From Poindextera sp965277425 (GTDB taxonomy: Bacteria > Pseudomonadota > Alphaproteobacteria > Caulobacterales > Caulobacteraceae): a stretch of DNA of 64,000 nt. The stretch covers positions 744,001 to 808,000 of the forward strand of contig CBDICR010000005.1 in assembly GCA_965277425.1 (NCBI GenBank), written 5' to 3'. Position numbers and translations under genes: made by a program. The notes below the pieces were generated by a model. It saw only the letters and a list, made by a program, of their open reading frames with translations, did not search any database and was not told the DNA's origin. Shown piece by piece: positions 42,578 through 52,057 of the stretch; position 1 is the first letter of the stretch; each line of letters begins with the position of its first letter.

Positions 42578-42813
42578 CGCTCGTCACGTCCCTCTCGGAC
42601 AAGCGCTTCCGAAAGCGTTTGTCGCGTGCCGGCCGTCAGCTTGCGAACCTGCGCGGCCAATTCCCAGAACGAGGCGTCGGACTCGCCGCTCAAAGCCTGA
42701 CGAAGGATTTCGCGGTGCTCCGCCTCCGCCGAACGCCCATTCCGCGCCGCGCGTCGCTTCAACCGCCCGATCAGGTCAGGGTCCAGATTACGGACGTGCA
42801 GGCTGGTGGCCAT
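42574..42813 (-). CDS. vapB: FitA/VapB-like ribbon-helix-helix antitoxin
   Basis: A 79-aa antitoxin. ATSLHVRNLDPDLIGRLKRR is the ribbon and first helix; RAARNGRSAEAEHREILRQA is the second helix with the FitA-type Arg-Ser-xxx-Glu pattern; the rest (about 45-79) should bind VapC. An inverted repeat 12-39 nt upstream is the likely operator. ATG 42813 is preferred over one at 42852, since the FitA-like domain starts there. Confidence 0.85.
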   Translation of the reverse strand: MATSLHVRNLDPDLIGRLKRRAARNGRSAEAEHREILRQALSGESDASFWELAAQVRKLTAGTRQTLSEALVREGRDER

Positions 42814-42824
42814 CGGGCCTGTCC

Positions 42825-42852
42825 ATGATATCGTTGGGCCTAATGATATCAT
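42825..42852 (-). promoter_or_regulatory. Putative vapBC operator
   Basis: ATGATATC and GATATCAT form a perfect 8-bp inverted repeat with a 12-nt centre on the minus strand; the outer half is itself a 10-bp palindrome (ATGATATCAT, 42843-42852). The site is AT-rich in GC-rich DNA and lies directly before vapB, where autorepressors of this class bind. Confidence 0.65.
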
Positions 42853-42918
42853 GCATCCGCTCAGTCGTATAGCCGCGCGAACGCTGTCGTCAGGCGATGC
42901 TACAGAATGGACGTCGCC

Positions 42919-43583
42919 TCACAGCTTGACGGTGATTTCGAATCCGCCGTCGAACGGAAGGGTCATGGTCCTGAATCCAAGGGCGGGGTTGTCGAGCAGC
43001 TCGAACAGTGGTGCGTAGCTCGCGCGGCTGCCGGCCGTGTTGTCCGTGCAGATGACGGCGCCGGGGCGCAGGCGCGGCAGCAGGATGTCGAGCATCGGAC
43101 GCACGACATCCCCCCAGATGTCGAAGAGCACAAAGTCGATCGGGCCCTCGAAGGTTTTGGTCGCCTCGACGATGTCCGCCTCGCGCAGGTCGATGAAGCT
43201 TGCCAGGCCCGCCGCGGCGAAGTTGGCGCGGGCGCGCTCGGCCTTGGCGGGCTCATACTCGGCGCCGTAGACCACGCCGCCGCCGTTGTCCCGCACCGCG
43301 GCGGCCAGATAGAGGGTCGAGACGACGAACGAGGTCCCCGCCTCCACGATCCTGCGCGCGCCGATGGTCCGGCAGATCATGTAGCAGAACTCGGCCTTGT
43401 CCTGGTCGAGCGCCACCGCCTTGTCGGCCAGGAAGGCATGGTCGCGCGCCTCCATCCCCCCGGTCCATGGCCCGGTGCGCTCCTCGCGCCAATAGCGGGT
43501 GATCGCCTCTTCCTGCGCCTTGCGTCGGCATGCAGGCCGGGCAGCAGGCCGTCGAGGACCGGATCGTTCAGTATGCTCGGCAC
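42919..43583 (-). pseudogene. Frameshifted O-methyltransferase
   Basis: A methyltransferase split by a one-base shift. The 5' part starts at GTG 43583 behind AGGAG and encodes MPSILNDPVLDGLLPGLHAD. From about 43524 the next frame continues KAQEEAITRYWREERTGPW and then the intact 178-residue SAM domain (EARDHAFLADKAVAL; IVEAGTSFVVSTLYLA; FVLFDIWGD). Inserting one base near 43520-43524 would restore a protein of about 221 aa. It is a pseudogene, or there is a sequencing error; translation from an internal ATG at 43455 would lack the N-terminal helices. Confidence 0.75.
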
Positions 43584-43594
43584 CTTTCAGTCTC

Positions 43595-43972
43595 CTAGGT
43601 CGGGCCGTTCAGCGAGAGCCGGTTGTCATCCGGGTCCTTGAACCAGGCGACGCCCTGGCCGGGCACGGGCGACCAGATATGCAGCTCGTCCCGCACCATG
43701 CCTTCGACGCGTTCGAAGACGACGCCGCGCGCCGCCAGCGCCCGCACGCTTGCGCGTAGGTCGGCGACGTTCCAGCCGACTGCGGCGCCGGGCGACGGCG
43801 TGATTGGCTGCTCGCTCTTCACCAAAGCGATGCGCGCCGGGCCGCTGTCGAAGGTGATCAGATGGTCGTGGTCGCCGACGAAGGTCAGCCCGAGCACCCC
43901 TTCGTAAAAGGCGCGCGCCCGTTTCGCGTCCGCGGTCCACAGGAAGGCGACGAAACGGTCTTGCGTCAGCAT
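43595..43972 (-). CDS. VOC (glyoxalase/bleomycin-resistance-like) protein
   Basis: A 125-aa single-module VOC protein. RFVAFLWTADAKRARAFYEG is the first beta-alpha unit, HDHLITFDSGPARIALV the first sheet, and FERVEGMVRDELHIWSPVPG with FKDPDDNRLSLNG the second unit with its Glu/Asp end. Members bind metal or small molecules; function unknown. ATG 43972 is chosen by the domain start. A remnant AraC gene lies just upstream. Confidence 0.85.
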   Translation of the reverse strand: MLTQDRFVAFLWTADAKRARAFYEGVLGLTFVGDHDHLITFDSGPARIALVKSEQPITPSPGAAVGWNVADLRASVRALAARGVVFERVEGMVRDELHIWSPVPGQGVAWFKDPDDNRLSLNGPT

Positions 43973-44014
43973 GGCGTATATCTCCCCAGTTCGCCCCGCC
44001 TTGGCGCGAGATAA

Positions 44015-44089
44015 TTTGGCGCCTTCATCGCCGCCTTCAAGCGCCAATTCGGCGTGATGCCCGGCCGCTACCACCGCGTGGCGTTGTGA
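44015..44089 (+). pseudogene. C-terminal remnant of an AraC-family regulator
   Basis: The plus strand encodes FIAAFKRQFGVMPGRY followed by HRVAL and a stop, matching the last helix-turn-helix of AraC proteins. A stop precedes it in frame; a one-base shift would extend it as DNLGAFIAAF. No upstream regulator domain remains. The 3' end overlaps the aminotransferase stop on the other strand. Confidence 0.6.
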
Positions 44090-45252
44090 GCCCGGACCGA
44101 GAGGTCCCTGGCCTTGGCCAGGCGGCGCACGCCCTCGTCCAGGGTCTCGTCGGCCTTGGCGAAGCAGAGCCGGGCGATCGAGGTCACCGGGTCCGACTCA
44201 TAGAAGGCCGAGACCGGGATGGCGGCGACGCCCGCCTCCTTCACCGCGCGCAGGCAGAAGTCCATATCGCCCTCGAACACGCCCGAGCCGGCGAGGTCGA
44301 CATTGAGGAAATAGGTGCCTTGGCTTTCCAAGACGGCGAAGCCTTCGCGGCGCAGGCCTTCGGTCATTCGGTCGCGCGAGCGGGCCAGGTCGCGCGGCAT
44401 GGCGGCGAACCAGGCCTCGCTGTTGGCCAGGCCCCAGGCGACGGCGGACTGCAGCATGGGCGGGGTGGTGAAGGTGAGGAACTGGTGGGCCTTGGCCAGA
44501 AGCTGGGTCAGGGCCGGCGCGGCCATCAGGAAGCCGACCTTCCAGCCGGTCAGGGCGAACATCTTGCCGGCCGAGCCGATCTTCACCGTGCGCTCGCGCA
44601 TGCCCGGATAGGCGATCAGCGGCCGGTGCGCGCGGCCGTCGAAGACGACATGCTCCCAGACCTCGTCGCAGACGGCGACGGCGTCATAGCGGACGCAAAA
44701 CTCGGCCAAGAGCGTCAGGTCCTCGTCCGGGCAGACCGTGGCGGCCGGATTGAGCGGAGTGTTCAGCACCACCAGCCGCGTGCGCTCTGAAAAGACCGCC
44801 TCCAGCATGGCGCGATCGAAACGCCAGGCGGGCGGCTCAAGCCGCGCCAGCTTGCCGACGCCGCCAGCGCGGCGGACCATCGGCAGATAGGAATCGTAGG
44901 TCGGCTGAAATAGCACCACCTCGTCGCCCGGCTGGATCAGGGCCAGGAAGGCGCAGGCCAGGGCCTCGGTGGCGCCGGAGGTGACGGTGACCTCCGACGC
45001 CCAGTCAAGGTCGAGCCCCTGCGTGCGGCCGTAGTGCGCCGCCACGGCCTGGCGCAGCTCGGGCAGGCCAGGCATGGGCGGGTACTGGTTGTCGCCGTCC
45101 AGCAGCTCTTGCGCCGCCTTTTCGCGAATGGCGCGCGGGCCCGGCTGGTCGGGAAAGCCCTGGCCGAGATTGATCGCGCCCGTCTCGCGCGCCAGGCCGC
45201 TCATCACCGCGAAGATGGTGGTGGGCAGGGCTTGATAGACGGGGTTGGCCAT
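44068..45252 (-). CDS. Class I/II PLP aminotransferase
   Basis: A 394-aa fold-type I aminotransferase. LGQGFPDQPGP is the N-terminal loop of the kynurenine/methionine aminotransferase group, TSGATEALACAFLAL binds PLP phosphate, NTPLNPAATV and VCDEVWEHVVF follow, and SAGKMFALTGWKVG carries the PLP lysine. Likely transaminates methionine, kynurenine or glutamine. ATG 45252 chosen by family N-terminus; the GNAT gene begins 18 nt away on the other strand. Confidence 0.88.
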   Translation of the reverse strand: MANPVYQALPTTIFAVMSGLARETGAINLGQGFPDQPGPRAIREKAAQELLDGDNQYPPMPGLPELRQAVAAHYGRTQGLDLDWASEVTVTSGATEALACAFLALIQPGDEVVLFQPTYDSYLPMVRRAGGVGKLARLEPPAWRFDRAMLEAVFSERTRLVVLNTPLNPAATVCPDEDLTLLAEFCVRYDAVAVCDEVWEHVVFDGRAHRPLIAYPGMRERTVKIGSAGKMFALTGWKVGFLMAAPALTQLLAKAHQFLTFTTPPMLQSAVAWGLANSEAWFAAMPRDLARSRDRMTEGLRREGFAVLESQGTYFLNVDLAGSGVFEGDMDFCLRAVKEAGVAAIPVSAFYESDPVTSIARLCFAKADETLDEGVRRLAKARDLSVRAHNATRW

Positions 45253-45270
45253 GGCGTCGGAAGCCTTAGC

Positions 45271-45741
45271 ATGCGCGCCATGCAGATCGTCGAGTTCCAT
45301 CCCGACCTGGCCGCCGCTTTCCGGACGCTGAACGAGGCCTGGATCAGGCGCCACTATGCGCTGGAGCCCAAGGATCTGGAGATTCTCGGCGATCCGCAGG
45401 GGCAGATCATCGCGCGCGGCGGCCATGTGCTGTTCGCCGTCGACGCCGGCGAGGCGGTGGGGTGCTGCGCGCTCATCCCGATGGACGATGGCGGGTTCCA
45501 ACTGAGCAAGATGGCGGTCGATGAACGCCGAAGAGGCGAAGGCTTCGGCCGGGCGGTGCTGACGGCGGCGATCGCGCGGGCGCACAGCCTGGGCGCGCCG
45601 CGGGTCTATCTTGAATCGGGCAGCCGGCTGACGCCCGCCCTGACCCTTTATCGTTCGCTGGGCTTTCGCGATCTCGAACCCGAGCGCCGTCCCGTTTCGC
45701 CCTATTTGCGTGGCGATGTCTGGATGGAGCTGGTGTTCTGA
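45271..45741 (+). CDS. GNAT family N-acetyltransferase
   Basis: A 156-aa GNAT protein. The N-terminal helix LAAAFRTLNEAWIRRHYALE, the strand VGCCALIPMD, the acetyl-CoA loop KMAVDERRRGEGFGRAVL (Q/R-x-x-G-x-G/A type) and the C-terminal YRSLGFRDLE are canonical. ATG 45271 (with GGAAG 7 nt upstream) or 45280. Substrate unknown. Confidence 0.87.
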   Translation: MRAMQIVEFHPDLAAAFRTLNEAWIRRHYALEPKDLEILGDPQGQIIARGGHVLFAVDAGEAVGCCALIPMDDGGFQLSKMAVDERRRGEGFGRAVLTAAIARAHSLGAPRVYLESGSRLTPALTLYRSLGFRDLEPERRPVSPYLRGDVWMELVF

Positions 45742-45800
45742 GGACGCAAGCCAAGTTCAGCCCAACCCGGCTGGAGGCGATCTCCGACGGGATGATCGCG
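45741..45800 (+). pseudogene. N-terminal remnant of a TMEM175-like channel gene
   Basis: Frame starting inside the GNAT stop encodes AKFSPTRLEAISDGMIA, close to the first motif (RLEAFSDGVIA) of bacterial TMEM175/DUF1211 potassium channels. It then runs into an unrelated Ala-rich tail and stops within about 15 codons. There is no ATG and no membrane helices, so only a stump remains. Confidence 0.5.
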
Positions 45801-45852
45801 GCGGCCAACACTGATGTACGTGACGCCGCTGCCGCGTCGGCGTGAGGGGGCC

Positions 45853-47685
<1,833 letters not shown>

Positions 47686-47884
47686 GGGAGCTGTGTTGGG
47701 CGCCGGTGGCGGCGAGCGATGGCTTCTAGACGACGCGGGGCCGGATGACCACCCCAAGTTCGGGATGGGCCTTGTGCGGCGCAACATGAGACCGCGGGCG
47801 ATGCGGAATGGCCGAAAAGGCTTACATAATAAGGAAAATGCCGAGAGCGACCAAAGAAATCTCGCTTCTCCGACGTTTTTTTTG

Positions 47885-47913
47885 TTGCGGCGTTGTGCGC
47901 TGCACCCTATACA
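47885..47913 (+). promoter_or_regulatory. Housekeeping-type promoter of the sRNA
   Basis: TTGCGG (47885-47890), 17 nt, TATACA (47908-47913), a good sigma-70-type promoter in a 326-bp gap without a protein gene. The predicted start is near 47920, followed by two small hairpins and a strong terminator. Confidence 0.6.
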
Positions 47914-47919
47914 TTGGCT

Positions 47920-48008
47920 TGTGAGGCGTCCCTGACGCTTCTGCCCTTCCTGGGCGTTTCCTCCCTATGAACTGGCCGCGCCCCGCAAAGGCGCGGCCGT
48001 TTTTGTTT
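47920..48008 (+). ncRNA. suhB/MmgR-like small RNA
   Basis: About 89 nt. It contains the hairpins GCGTC-CCT-GACGC and GCCC-TTCCT-GGGC, then a single-stranded CGTTTCCTCCCTATGAACT and a Rho-independent terminator. The order (two small stems, a CCTCCC antisense-type segment, terminator) is that of the alphaproteobacterial suhB/MmgR family of trans-acting sRNAs. The CCTCCC would pair with ribosome-binding sites (GGAGG). Family name is from memory of the motif, not a covariance search. Confidence 0.7.
47974..48008 (+). terminator. Rho-independent terminator of the sRNA
   Basis: Perfect 9-bp stem GGCCGCGCC / GGCGCGGCC with loop CCGCAAA, followed by GTTTTTGTTT. Points along the plus strand, ending a few bases before the stop of the convergent amidohydrolase gene. 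Confidence 0.88.
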
Positions 48009-48011
48009 GGG

Positions 48012-48932
48012 CTAGAGGCGCTGGTCGCGGACCATGGCGCACAGGGCCGCGAACACCCGCCCCAGGTCGGTCTTCAGGCGCGTGAACCCGTCATGGGGCT
48101 CCAGCGTCGCCTCGTTCAGATAGAGGCTGCGGTTGATCTCCACCTGCAACGCGTGGCGCTTCATGCGCGGGCGGCCATAGAATTCGGTGGTGTAGCCGCC
48201 GGCGTATGGCGCGTTGCGCGCCACGCGATAGCCCATGGTCTCGAACTCGGCCTGCACCAGGGCGGTGATCTGCGGCGAGCAGGCGGCGCCGAATCGATCG
48301 CCGAGCACCAGGTCGCAGGCGCCCGCTCCGGCGATATCGCCGCTCTGGCCGAGCGTGCGCGCCGCCGCCGCCGGCATCGAGTGCCAATCGATCAGGACAG
48401 CCACGCCGAATTCGGCCGTCGCCTCGCTCAGAAGCTGATCGAGCGCGGCGTGATAGGGCCGGTGCACGGTCTCGATCCGCTCGCTGGCCTCGGCGAAGGT
48501 GAGCTTGCGGGCGTAGATCTCCTGACCCTCGGCGACGATGCGGGCGATGGAACCCAGGCCGGCCGCCACCCGCGCCGAGCGCCCGCGGGCGAAATCCGGC
48601 AGTTCGTCTTCGAACATCGAGGCGTCGAGTTCATAGGGCTCGCGGTTCACGTCGATATAGGCGCGCGCGTAAGACGCGGCGATCACCGTGGCGCCGTGCT
48701 CGGTGGCGGCTTCGATCAGCTCGTCGACCAGCGCGTCTTCCGAGCGGCGAATGGCGTCGGCGTCGAGGGCCGAGGCGGCCATCATGTCCGAAGGGTAGAG
48801 CCGGCCGGAGTGGGGCGAGGCGAAGACCAGCGGCTGGGGCGCCGTCGGTCGTCGAATCGAAAAGGGCGCCTCGGCCGATTGCGACCAGACCAGGGACGCG
48901 CGGGCGGCCGATGCGACGGTGGAGGCGCTCAT
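48012..48932 (-). CDS. N-formylglutamate amidohydrolase family protein
   Basis: A 306-aa FGase-family protein. The motif VFASPHSGRLYPSDM is at the N-terminal part, ARAYIDVNREPYELD and VHRPYHAALDQLL follow, and VLIDWHSMP and HALQVEINRSLYLNE provide His and Glu residues for zinc. It likely hydrolyses N-formylglutamate or a related amide. No hut genes are adjacent; instead it is divergent from cpdR, as in Caulobacter. ATG 48932 or the upstream 48968. Confidence 0.87.
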   Translation of the reverse strand: MSASTVASAARASLVWSQSAEAPFSIRRPTAPQPLVFASPHSGRLYPSDMMAASALDADAIRRSEDALVDELIEAATEHGATVIAASYARAYIDVNREPYELDASMFEDELPDFARGRSARVAAGLGSIARIVAEGQEIYARKLTFAEASERIETVHRPYHAALDQLLSEATAEFGVAVLIDWHSMPAAAARTLGQSGDIAGAGACDLVLGDRFGAACSPQITALVQAEFETMGYRVARNAPYAGGYTTEFYGRPRMKRHALQVEINRSLYLNEATLEPHDGFTRLKTDLGRVFAALCAMVRDQRL

Positions 48933-49077
48933 CTGGGCACTATCGAACCTTGCTTCAGCCGCGGTCAACGCGCGCGCCCGCGCGAGGTTACCACGCCAGC
49001 GGCCATTCGCTTTATCGCCGGTTTACACATAGGCTCCTAAGCTTGTCCTCTTCCGCCGCCCAGGCAGTACGAGTTTC

Positions 49078-49449
49078 ATGGTCCAGCCCGTCGCAATCCG
49101 CATCCTGCTCGCCGAAGACGATGATTCGCTGCGCGGGTTTCTCGCCCGCGCGCTGGAGCGCGCCGGTTATGAGGTGGTCGCCTGCCCGGACGGCGAAACC
49201 GCCGTCGAAGCCCTCGACCAGATCTTCGACGTCCTGTTGACCGACATCGTCATGCCGGGCATCGACGGCATCGAGGTCGCCCGCATCGCCGCCGCCCGAC
49301 AGCCCGCCTTGCGCATCATGTTCATCACCGGCTTCGCCGCCGTGGCGCTCTCGGCCGGCGATCGCGCCCCCGCCGGGGCCAAGGTCCTGGCCAAGCCCGT
49401 CCACCTGCGCGAGATCGTCGCCGAGGTGGAGCGGATGGTCGCGGCTTAA
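49078..49449 (+). CDS. cpdR: Single-domain response regulator CpdR
   Basis: A 123-aa receiver-only protein. RILLAEDDDSLRGFLARALE is the acidic pocket, LLTDIVMPGIDG holds the phospho-Asp (D56), MFITGFAAVAL the switch Thr, and LAKPVHLRE the Lys. The LTDIVMPGIDG..FITGFAAVAL pattern is that of CpdR, the ClpXP adaptor whose phosphorylation by CckA/ChpT gates cell-cycle proteolysis in Caulobacter. It ends in VAA; a C-terminal Ala-Ala matters for CpdR turnover in Caulobacter, as I recall it. Confidence 0.87.
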   Translation: MVQPVAIRILLAEDDDSLRGFLARALERAGYEVVACPDGETAVEALDQIFDVLLTDIVMPGIDGIEVARIAAARQPALRIMFITGFAAVALSAGDRAPAGAKVLAKPVHLREIVAEVERMVAA

Positions 49450-49516
49450 GCGGCCTTACAATAGGCGACCGGCCTGCCCACCTCTGCTCAAGCTGGGCAA
49501 GACGGAGGGGCTGAAC

Positions 49517-50458
49517 ATGGCGTGGACCACCAGGGATATTCCGGACCAGTCCGGCCGCCTGGCCATCGTCACCGGCGCCAATACCGGGCTCGGCTATGAG
49601 ACCGCGCTGGAGCTCGCAAGGGCGGGCGCCGAGGTGGTGGCGGCCGCGCGCAACCCGGCCAAGGGCGAGGCCGCCGTCCAGCGGATCCTGAACGCCCACC
49701 CCAAGGCCGCGGTCCGCCTGGAGTTGCTCGACCTGGCCAGTCTGGCCGATGTCGCGGCCTTTTCCGCCCGCATCGCCACAAGGCATGAACGGATCGATCT
49801 TTTGATCAACAACGCCGGGGTGATGGCCTTGCCGGCGCGCGGCGAGACGGTCGATGGCTTCGAACAGCAGTTCGGGGTCAACTATCTGGGCCATTTCGCC
49901 CTGACCGCACACCTGCTGCCGCAGCTTCGGGCCGCGACGGGCGCGCGCGTGGTCAGTCTGTCCAGCGGCGTGCACCATATGGGCGCCATCGGTTTCGACG
50001 ACCTGCAATGGACGCGCCGCTACAATCCCTTCGCCGCCTACAGCCAGTCCAAGCTGGCCATGCTGATGTTCGCCTTCGAACTGCAACGGCGCAGCGACGC
50101 CGGCGGCTGGGGCCTGATGAGCAACGCCGCCCATCCCGGCTATGCCCGCACCGAGCTGATCGCCAACGGTCCCGGCGCGGACAGCCTCAGCGCCCGGCTG
50201 GGCGGCATTCTGCTTGCGCCCTGGATGAGCCAGACGCCCGCGGCCGGCGCCTTGCCAACCCTGTACGCGGCGACCTCGCCCGAGGCGGTCGGCGGCGGCT
50301 ATTACGGCCCGGACGGCCTGTTCGAGATGAAGGGCGCGCCCAAGACCGCCAGCGTCGCCCGCCAAGCGCGGGATCAAGGCGTGGCGGCCAGGCTCTGGTC
50401 GGTCTCGGAGGCGCTGACCGGCGCGGCCTATCCGGCCACCGCGGCGCGGGCCGCCTGA
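49517..50458 (+). CDS. SDR family oxidoreductase, retinol-dehydrogenase-like
   Basis: A 313-aa SDR. LAIVTGANTGLGYETALELA binds NADP, LINNAGVMALP and NYLGHFALTAHLLPQL follow, VVSLSSGVHHMG has the Ser and YSQSKLAMLMF the Tyr and Lys. The longer form and NYLGHF motif fit the retinol dehydrogenase/protochlorophyllide-reductase-like group. Substrate unknown. GGAGG lies 8 nt upstream of the start. Confidence 0.88.
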   Translation: MAWTTRDIPDQSGRLAIVTGANTGLGYETALELARAGAEVVAAARNPAKGEAAVQRILNAHPKAAVRLELLDLASLADVAAFSARIATRHERIDLLINNAGVMALPARGETVDGFEQQFGVNYLGHFALTAHLLPQLRAATGARVVSLSSGVHHMGAIGFDDLQWTRRYNPFAAYSQSKLAMLMFAFELQRRSDAGGWGLMSNAAHPGYARTELIANGPGADSLSARLGGILLAPWMSQTPAAGALPTLYAATSPEAVGGGYYGPDGLFEMKGAPKTASVARQARDQGVAARLWSVSEALTGAAYPATAARAA

Positions 50459-50525
50459 TCGGCCGCTTTCACCGGCTTGCCGGCTTTCGCCCCCGCCTAT
50501 ATACCCGCCTTCCCGTTTTCAGACT

Positions 50526-50600
50526 GGACGCGTAGCTCAGCGGGAGAGCACCTCGTTGACATCGAGGGGGTCACAGGTTCGATCCCTGTCGCGTCCACCA
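50526..50600 (+). tRNA. tRNA-Val(GAC)
   Basis: A 75-nt cloverleaf. Acceptor GGACGCG pairs with CGCGTCC, D-stem GCTC/GAGC, anticodon stem CCTCG/CGAGG with loop TTGACAT (anticodon GAC), T-arm ACAGG-TTCGATC-CCTGT, and an encoded CCA. It reads valine codons GUC and GUU. Confidence 0.97.
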
Positions 50601-50622
50601 TCCCTTCTCCCGTCCCGGCCCA

Positions 50623-50646
50623 CGAGCGCGTTTGCAAACGCGCTCG
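50623..50646. repeat. Perfect 24-bp palindrome after tRNA-Val
   Basis: CGAGCGCGTTTG followed by its exact reverse complement, starting 23 nt after the tRNA end and 50 nt before the next start codon. Without a T-run it is not a typical terminator; it may be a tRNA 3' processing/termination hairpin or a protein-binding site. Confidence 0.6.
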
Positions 50647-50695
50647 CCTGGCGGCTAAGGTCTTTTCCAAAGCAGACAAGGGATGGAGCGACGTG

Positions 50696-51946
50696 GTGAA
50701 AGCAGAATCGGCAGGTCTGTCCAAGGCGCGGCTTGAGCGCCTGGATCGCGTCATGACGGAGCGTTATGTTGATGGCGGCTTCCTGCCCGGCATCCTGACC
50801 CAGGTCTATCGCAAGGGCGAACTGGTCCACACCGGCCTGTCCGGGCACATGGACATCGAGCGCGACAAGCCGATGCGCGAGGACGCCATCTTCCGCATCT
50901 ATTCCATGACCAAGCCGATCACTTCGGTGGCGCTGATGATGCTGGTCGAGGAGGGCCTGCTCGGCCTGGACGACAACGTCCACACCCACATTCCGTCTTT
51001 TCGCAAGCTGGGCGTCTACGCCAGCGGCGTCCCGACCCTCTTGGCCGACCAGCCGCCACAGTTCATGACCACCCAGCCCGAGCGGCCGATGAAGGTGGTC
51101 GATCTGGTCACCCACACCTCGGGCCTGACCTACGGCTTCATGACGCGCACCAGCGTCGACGCCGCCTATCGCAAGCTGAAGGTCAACGACTTCCAGACCC
51201 CGGGCGGCCTGGAGACCTTCATCGAACAGCTTTCCAGCGTGCCGCTGGAGTTCTCGCCGGGGACGAAGTGGAACTATTCGGTCTCCATCGATGTCATGGG
51301 CTATCTGGTGCAGAAGCTGTCCGGGATGAGCTTCGGCGAGTTCCTGCGCACGCGATTGTTCGAGCCGCTCGGCATGACCGACACCGCCTTCTGGTGCCCG
51401 CCGGAGAAGCTCGACCGCTTCACCTCCTGCTACCAGCCCAAGCCGGGTGGGGGCCTGAAAGTTCAGGACGACGGCCAGGCCAGCACCTATGCGGCGCCGC
51501 CGACCCTGGAGTCCGGCGGCGGCGGCCTGGTTTCGACGGCGCAGGACTACATGCGCTTTTGCCGCATGATGCTGGGGCGGGGGACGCTGGACGGGGTGCA
51601 GATCCTCAGCCCGAAGACGGTCGAGCTGTTCAGCCTGAACCATCTGCCCGAAAACCAGGAACTGGCCTCGATGGCCCCACCGGGCGCGTTCAGCGAGGCG
51701 GGCTATTCCGGCATCGGGTTTTCCATCGGCTGTGGCGTCAACATCAATGTCGCCAAGACCCGGCTGCCGGGCACGCTTGGCGAGTATTTCTGGGGCGGCG
51801 CGGCCTCGACCGCCTTCTGGATCGATCCGAAGGAGGACCTGGCGGTGGTGTTCATGACCCAGGTGATGGGCACCGACGCGCGCCTGACGCTCCGCCGCGA
51901 CCTGCGCACCCTGGTCTATTCGGCGATGACGGAGTCCTACGCCTAG
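50696..51946 (+). CDS. Beta-lactamase-family serine hydrolase
   Basis: A 416-aa class C beta-lactamase/esterase-fold protein. FRIYSMTKPIT holds the Ser-x-x-Lys nucleophile (near residue 74), WNYSVSIDVMGYL the Tyr motif, and the C-terminal EYFWGGAASTAFWIDP replaces the KTG box with WGG-type residues, as in EstB-like esterases. No signal peptide is seen, so an intracellular esterase role is more likely than cell-wall work. GTG 50696 has GGAG 7 nt upstream; GTG 50693 is also in frame. Confidence 0.86.
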   Translation: MKAESAGLSKARLERLDRVMTERYVDGGFLPGILTQVYRKGELVHTGLSGHMDIERDKPMREDAIFRIYSMTKPITSVALMMLVEEGLLGLDDNVHTHIPSFRKLGVYASGVPTLLADQPPQFMTTQPERPMKVVDLVTHTSGLTYGFMTRTSVDAAYRKLKVNDFQTPGGLETFIEQLSSVPLEFSPGTKWNYSVSIDVMGYLVQKLSGMSFGEFLRTRLFEPLGMTDTAFWCPPEKLDRFTSCYQPKPGGGLKVQDDGQASTYAAPPTLESGGGGLVSTAQDYMRFCRMMLGRGTLDGVQILSPKTVELFSLNHLPENQELASMAPPGAFSEAGYSGIGFSIGCGVNINVAKTRLPGTLGEYFWGGAASTAFWIDPKEDLAVVFMTQVMGTDARLTLRRDLRTLVYSAMTESYA

Positions 51947-52057
51947 GGGCGCCTGATCGCCGCCTGATTTGCGAACCACAGATCGAACCTGCCCGGATTG
52001 CTCCGATCAGCCGTTGAGGCGCGCCTCGGACAGGCGGAAAACGCCCTGCGCCCGGCC

